Part shown: one piece after another, positions 5,781 to 8,401 of the stretch
How the letters are laid out: the number at the start of each line of letters is the position of its first letter
Position numbering within the stretch: the first letter of the stretch is position 1
Origin: Clostridiales bacterium UBA3680
GTDB lineage: Bacteria; Bacillota; Clostridia; Lachnospirales; CAG-274
Assembly (NCBI GenBank): GCA_002372875.1
Contig: DFJD01000017.1
Coordinates: forward strand, 16,398-24,798
Length of the DNA stretch: 8,401 bases
Direction: 5' to 3'
Position numbers and translations under genes: made by a program
Notes under the pieces: model-generated
Database searches by the model: none
What the model saw: only the letters and a program-made list of their open reading frames with translations
What the model was told of the DNA's origin: nothing

Positions 5781-7166
5781 TTATGGGTTTATTTCGGATA
5801 GTTCAACTTTTCCGTCGTATCCGCTTACACCCACGGCATAACTGTATTCTTTTCCGTTCTCATCGGTAAATGAAATACCGTAATTGGGAATGTCTCCTAT
5901 AAAGGCAAAACCTGCTGCCACGGGGTGCTCGGGGTCTACCTCGCCAAGGTCGGCAATGGGTTCGGATACAAAGCGTTCGGTGTTTGCATCCCAAGTTAAG
6001 GAAAGTATTTTAAAGGAGTTAAGTTTCCCGTTGGGAGTAAAGGAAATAAGTTCACCTTGCTCAAAGTCGGGAGTATAATACTCCTTGTAATCGGAGTGAA
6101 GCTCTTTTGTGTCAAGCCACTGTGCCTTTACAGTAATGCCGTTTTCTTCTTCACCGAACTCGGAGAAGGGCGTTGCTTCGATATCTTCCGTGTAATAGGG
6201 GAAACTTTTCGTAATTTCTCCAAAATCTTCAAAGCCTCTTCCCACCTCTTCGGATATTGCGGGATCGGCCTCTCCAACCGTATTGTGATATACCCTTATA
6301 TCCTCGTAATCTCCGTCTTTATCACTTGTAAAGTAAAAATCCTTGCAGGTAATCTCGGTTTTTTGAGCTTCGAGAGTGTATCCGCCCAAAACGGCATATA
6401 TGGCTCCGCCCGAGCCGCTGTATAAGAATTTGTTGCCGCCTGCGTATTCAAAACGGCTTCTTACGGTACTTTCAAAACAGCATACGGGGCTGCCGTCTTT
6501 TATAGTGTAAAGGGCAAGTATGCCGCATCCTTTTTTCTGCTCGTTTACAGACACGATCAACAACTCATTCTTTCCGTCGTTATTTATGTCCTTAAAAGCG
6601 TAGCCTATGGTTTGGAGGGCTTGAGCCGAGTCGTATACCGAAAGTTCACGAACGCCGACAAAGCTCTCATCCGCATCGCTTTCGGGGTTTAGTATTACAT
6701 TTTTGCACCTGCGAAGAATGTCATCGTAGACTTTGTCGTTGCTTATTTCGGGACTGTCGACTTTATCTGCGCAGTTGACCAAGGCTGTTTTGCCTTTATA
6801 CTCTATTTTTGCACTCTTGCTTTCGTTATCCCAGTTAACCGTTGCCCCGACCGATTCGGAAACCGCCCTGAGGGGAAGATAAAATCGGTCGTCTATTATC
6901 TGCTGCGGCACATCGGGAGTTATTTCTTTTCCGTCGGAAACAAAAAATGTCTTTCCCTTTGCTACCGTAACGGTATGCTCCTCATCTTTTACCGTAGCTG
7001 TATCCGTATCGGCATCCCAATCCACGCTGAACCCCAAATCTTCAAATACTCCGCGAAGAGGGACAACAGTTCGCCCGTCTTTTATAATACCTTCGGAACA
7101 AAATGAAGGAACACAAAGGGATAATGCCGTAACAATGCTTAAAAACAATGCGCTTTTCTTTTTCAT
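5781..7166 (-). CDS. exported protein with copper-amine-oxidase N-terminal-like domain; C-terminal part unrecognised
   Basis: A 461-residue secreted or wall-associated protein of unknown role. It begins with a signal peptide (basic MKKK, hydrophobic core to about residue 20, likely cleavage near SFC-SEG). I see no clear lipobox or membrane anchor. Residues about 26-125 match the copper-amine-oxidase N-like fold in Clostridia: TVVPLRGVFEDLGFSVDWD and then FYLPLRAVSESVGATVNWD mark its two half-repeats. Despite the name, such domains occur in non-enzymatic surface proteins and probably bind wall or matrix. Residues about 145-461 form a domain I cannot name. It contains DINNDGKNE (193-201), a DxNxDG calcium-loop pattern of the dockerin or FG-GAP kind, plus a second acidic SDKDGDYED (281-289). 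Six cysteines lie in the mature part. The gene follows hpt by 1 nt, so it may ride on the tilS-hpt transcript. No terminator follows it. No catalytic residues are recognised. Confidence 0.88.
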   Translation of the reverse strand: MKKKSALFLSIVTALSLCVPSFCSEGIIKDGRTVVPLRGVFEDLGFSVDWDADTDTATVKDEEHTVTVAKGKTFFVSDGKEITPDVPQQIIDDRFYLPLRAVSESVGATVNWDNESKSAKIEYKGKTALVNCADKVDSPEISNDKVYDDILRRCKNVILNPESDADESFVGVRELSVYDSAQALQTIGYAFKDINNDGKNELLIVSVNEQKKGCGILALYTIKDGSPVCCFESTVRSRFEYAGGNKFLYSGSGGAIYAVLGGYTLEAQKTEITCKDFYFTSDKDGDYEDIRVYHNTVGEADPAISEEVGRGFEDFGEITKSFPYYTEDIEATPFSEFGEEENGITVKAQWLDTKELHSDYKEYYTPDFEQGELISFTPNGKLNSFKILSLTWDANTERFVSEPIADLGEVDPEHPVAAGFAFIGDIPNYGISFTDENGKEYSYAVGVSGYDGKVELSEINP

Positions 7167-7167
7167 A

Positions 7168-7689
7168 TTACAATTCAACCTCCGCAATATATGGTAAATG
7201 TCTGTATCTTTGGTCATAATCCAAGCCGTAGCCCACGATAAAGGTGTCGGGGACCTCTATCCCCACCCAATCGGTCTTAACGGGGACCACCCTCCTTGAA
7301 GGCTTGTCGATAAGAGCACAAAGGGCTACCGATGAAGCTCCTTTTGCCTTAAGGTGACCCATCACAAAGGAAAGAGTTCTTCCTGTGTCGACAATGTCTT
7401 CAACCACAAGCACATCTTTTCCGTTCAGGTCGGTTTCGGTGTCCTTTATGATTTGTATTTTGCCGCTTGATACCGAGGAAGAACCATAGCTTGACAGGCG
7501 CATAAACTCGATGTTTATTTCGTCGTTTTCTATCTGCCTTATAAGATCGGCACAGAAAACAAAGGCGCCGTTTAATATGCATACCACGGTAAGGGGTCTC
7601 CCTTTGTAGTGTTCTGTTATTTCAAGGCCCAGGGCTTTTACTCTGTTTTGTATTTGTTCGCTGTCTATCAGCTTTTTCAGCTTTTCCAT
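7168..7689 (-). CDS. hpt: hypoxanthine (guanine) phosphoribosyltransferase
   Basis: This cytosolic purine-salvage enzyme joins hypoxanthine or guanine to PRPP to give IMP or GMP. At 173 residues it has the normal length for bacterial HPRT. Visible motifs in order are the ILNGAFVF segment near residues 38-45 (PPi-binding loop region), the flexible SYGSS loop at 67-71, and the PRPP-binding loop VVEDIVDTGRT at 95-105 with its two acidic residues (E97, D98). Further on come the purine-site lysine region ALIDKPSRR (125-133) and a C-terminal VGYGLDYDQRYRHLP (152-166), typical of the family. The gene sits 1 nt after tilS and 1 nt before the exported-protein gene, so the three are probably cotranscribed. 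The frequent downstream neighbour ftsH is absent. Nothing in the reading frame looks damaged. Confidence 0.97.
   Translation of the reverse strand: MEKLKKLIDSEQIQNRVKALGLEITEHYKGRPLTVVCILNGAFVFCADLIRQIENDEINIEFMRLSSYGSSSVSSGKIQIIKDTETDLNGKDVLVVEDIVDTGRTLSFVMGHLKAKGASSVALCALIDKPSRRVVPVKTDWVGIEVPDTFIVGYGLDYDQRYRHLPYIAEVEL
7179..7183 (-). promoter_or_regulatory. Shine-Dalgarno site of the copper-amine-oxidase-N protein gene
   Basis: GGAGG lies inside the 3' end of hpt, 12 nt upstream of the ATG at 7166. The spacing is somewhat long, but no other good site is present. Together with the signal peptide that begins MKKK, it supports starting the gene at 7166 rather than at the farther upstream in-frame Met (7217), which would overlap hpt and place 17 odd residues before the signal peptide. 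Confidence 0.65.
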
Positions 7690-7690
7690 A

Positions 7691-8401
7691 TTATTCCTCC
7701 GTAATGTAAAGATAAACAGTGTTTTTCGTTTCTTCGTTTGCCTTGTATTTATCGTTTGTTTTTAGGGAATATACCCACAGTACATCATTACCCGATGCAA
7801 GCAGGGGAAGAGAGGCTCTTTTTGTTGCGGGTATTTTCATATCGGCAAAAAGCTTTTTCAGGCTCTTGTGTCCTTTTATGCCGTTAAGATATATTTTATC
7901 ACCGGGTTCCTTTGTGCGAAGGGTAAGAGGGAACTTAAGTCTATCGGCATCAAAGGCGGTTTTAAAAATATAATTCTCTATAGTTTGGGAAGTAAGAATA
8001 ATGTATGTGTTTTCGCTTTCCAAATATGTTTTGCTTTCGGGAAAAATGTTTTGGCGCACAAATTCCGCCTTTTCTTCTTTGTAAAGCCTTATGGTGTCGT
8101 ATTCTCTTACCGCACGCAGGGAATGAACAAGCTGAGCCGTTTTTCCGCTTCCGCCGCTTAAAAGGGAAAGCACTGCGGAAACGTTTTTTTCGGAAATATC
8201 GTGCAGATCCGCGCTGTATTCCACAAAACCGAGCCTGATCACTCTTTTTTTAAGAGCCGGGTGAAGTCGGTTAAGTTTGTTTATATCAAGCACACCTTTT
8301 GATATTTCGCAATTTTTGTACGCCTGTTGTGCGGCAAGGGAAAGAAAATCCTCGTCCGAACGCATAAGCTCCGATGTTCTTGCCATGGTTTCGGCTATGC
8401 T
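7691..8401 (-). CDS. tilS: tRNA(Ile)-lysidine synthetase TilS, C-terminal part (5' end outside window)
   Basis: TilS ligates lysine to the wobble cytidine of the AUA-reading tRNA-Ile, an essential cytosolic step that uses ATP. Only about the last 236 residues are present. The frame is open to the right edge (five codons precede the first internal Met at 8386), so the N-terminal ATP-pyrophosphatase domain with its PP-loop lies outside the window. The visible part shows the helical middle region (RSDEDFLSLAAQQAY) and then the TilS C-terminal substrate-binding domain. That domain carries the hallmark stretch LRTKEPGDKIYLNGIKGHK followed by SLKKLFADMKIP and a closing VLWVYSL strand. The TAA stop lies 1 nt before the hpt start, as in the common tilS-hpt pair. 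The family assignment is firm. Integrity of the upstream half cannot be judged here. Confidence 0.93.
   Translation of the reverse strand, partial: SIAETMARTSELMRSDEDFLSLAAQQAYKNCEISKGVLDINKLNRLHPALKKRVIRLGFVEYSADLHDISEKNVSAVLSLLSGGSGKTAQLVHSLRAVREYDTIRLYKEEKAEFVRQNIFPESKTYLESENTYIILTSQTIENYIFKTAFDADRLKFPLTLRTKEPGDKIYLNGIKGHKSLKKLFADMKIPATKRASLPLLASGNDVLWVYSLKTNDKYKANEETKNTVYLYITEE
7696..7700 (-). promoter_or_regulatory. Shine-Dalgarno site of hpt
   Basis: A perfect GGAGG on the minus strand lies 6 nt upstream of the hpt ATG at 7689 and sits inside the last codons of tilS. It fixes the hpt start and implies efficient translation of hpt from the shared transcript. Confidence 0.85.

Noticed and set aside
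5745..5783. Terminator after the exported-protein gene
   Set aside because: The only symmetry is an A/T stretch (ATTTTAAAAT) without a GC stem or a following T-run, so no intrinsic terminator is supported.
7167..7217. Longer version of the exported protein starting at 7217
   Set aside because: It would overlap hpt by 50 nt and put 17 residues before a clear MKKK-type signal peptide. GGAGG upstream of 7166 supports the shorter form.
1..8401. CRISPR arrays, tRNA or rRNA genes, insertion sequences, integrase or phage genes
   Set aside because: No repeated spacer pattern, clover-leaf region, transposase motif or long terminal repeat was seen; the window is ordinary chromosomal coding sequence.

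Overview
The window is fully packed with genes, and every supportable gene lies on the minus strand, so it is read from right to left. It is moderately AT-rich by eye. It carries tilS-hpt, a copper-amine-oxidase-N-type surface protein, a tandem GerMN protein of the GerM type, and short inter-gene gaps. Together these suggest a Bacillota genome, most likely a clostridial lineage. I cannot place it at genus level from the sequence alone.

Right-hand block (8401 to 5781). The 3' half of tilS (tRNA-Ile lysidine synthetase) is followed after 1 nt by hpt (hypoxanthine phosphoribosyltransferase). After another 1 nt comes an exported protein with an N-terminal copper-amine-oxidase-like domain, a calcium-loop-like motif and a large C-terminal part I do not recognise. 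In many Bacillota, tilS-hpt is followed by ftsH, so this downstream gene is a lineage-specific feature. No intrinsic terminator is visible after it.

Intergenic region (5703 to 5780). This 78-nt AT-rich gap is the only real gap in the window. It holds a consensus extended -10 promoter facing left and a near-perfect 14-bp dyad at the predicted transcription start.

Left-hand block (5702 to 77). Five genes are tightly packed with gaps of 1 and 3 nt and overlaps of 20 and 4 nt. They are a short membrane-anchored ComEA, an OmpR-family response regulator, a HAMP sensor histidine kinase, a membrane-anchored tandem GerMN protein and a full-length ComEC. The DNA receptor (ComEA) and the DNA channel (ComEC) of the transformation machinery therefore flank a complete signalling module and are probably transcribed with it. 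The order regulator, kinase, GerMN protein recalls actinobacterial mtrA-mtrB-lpqB, where LpqB also has a GerMN domain and modulates the kinase MtrB. My working model, an inference only, is an envelope-sensing module made together with part of a DNA-uptake machine.

Left edge (1 to 76). This short stretch after comEC contains a perfect 18-bp palindrome and possibly the first codons of another gene, but nothing there is well supported.
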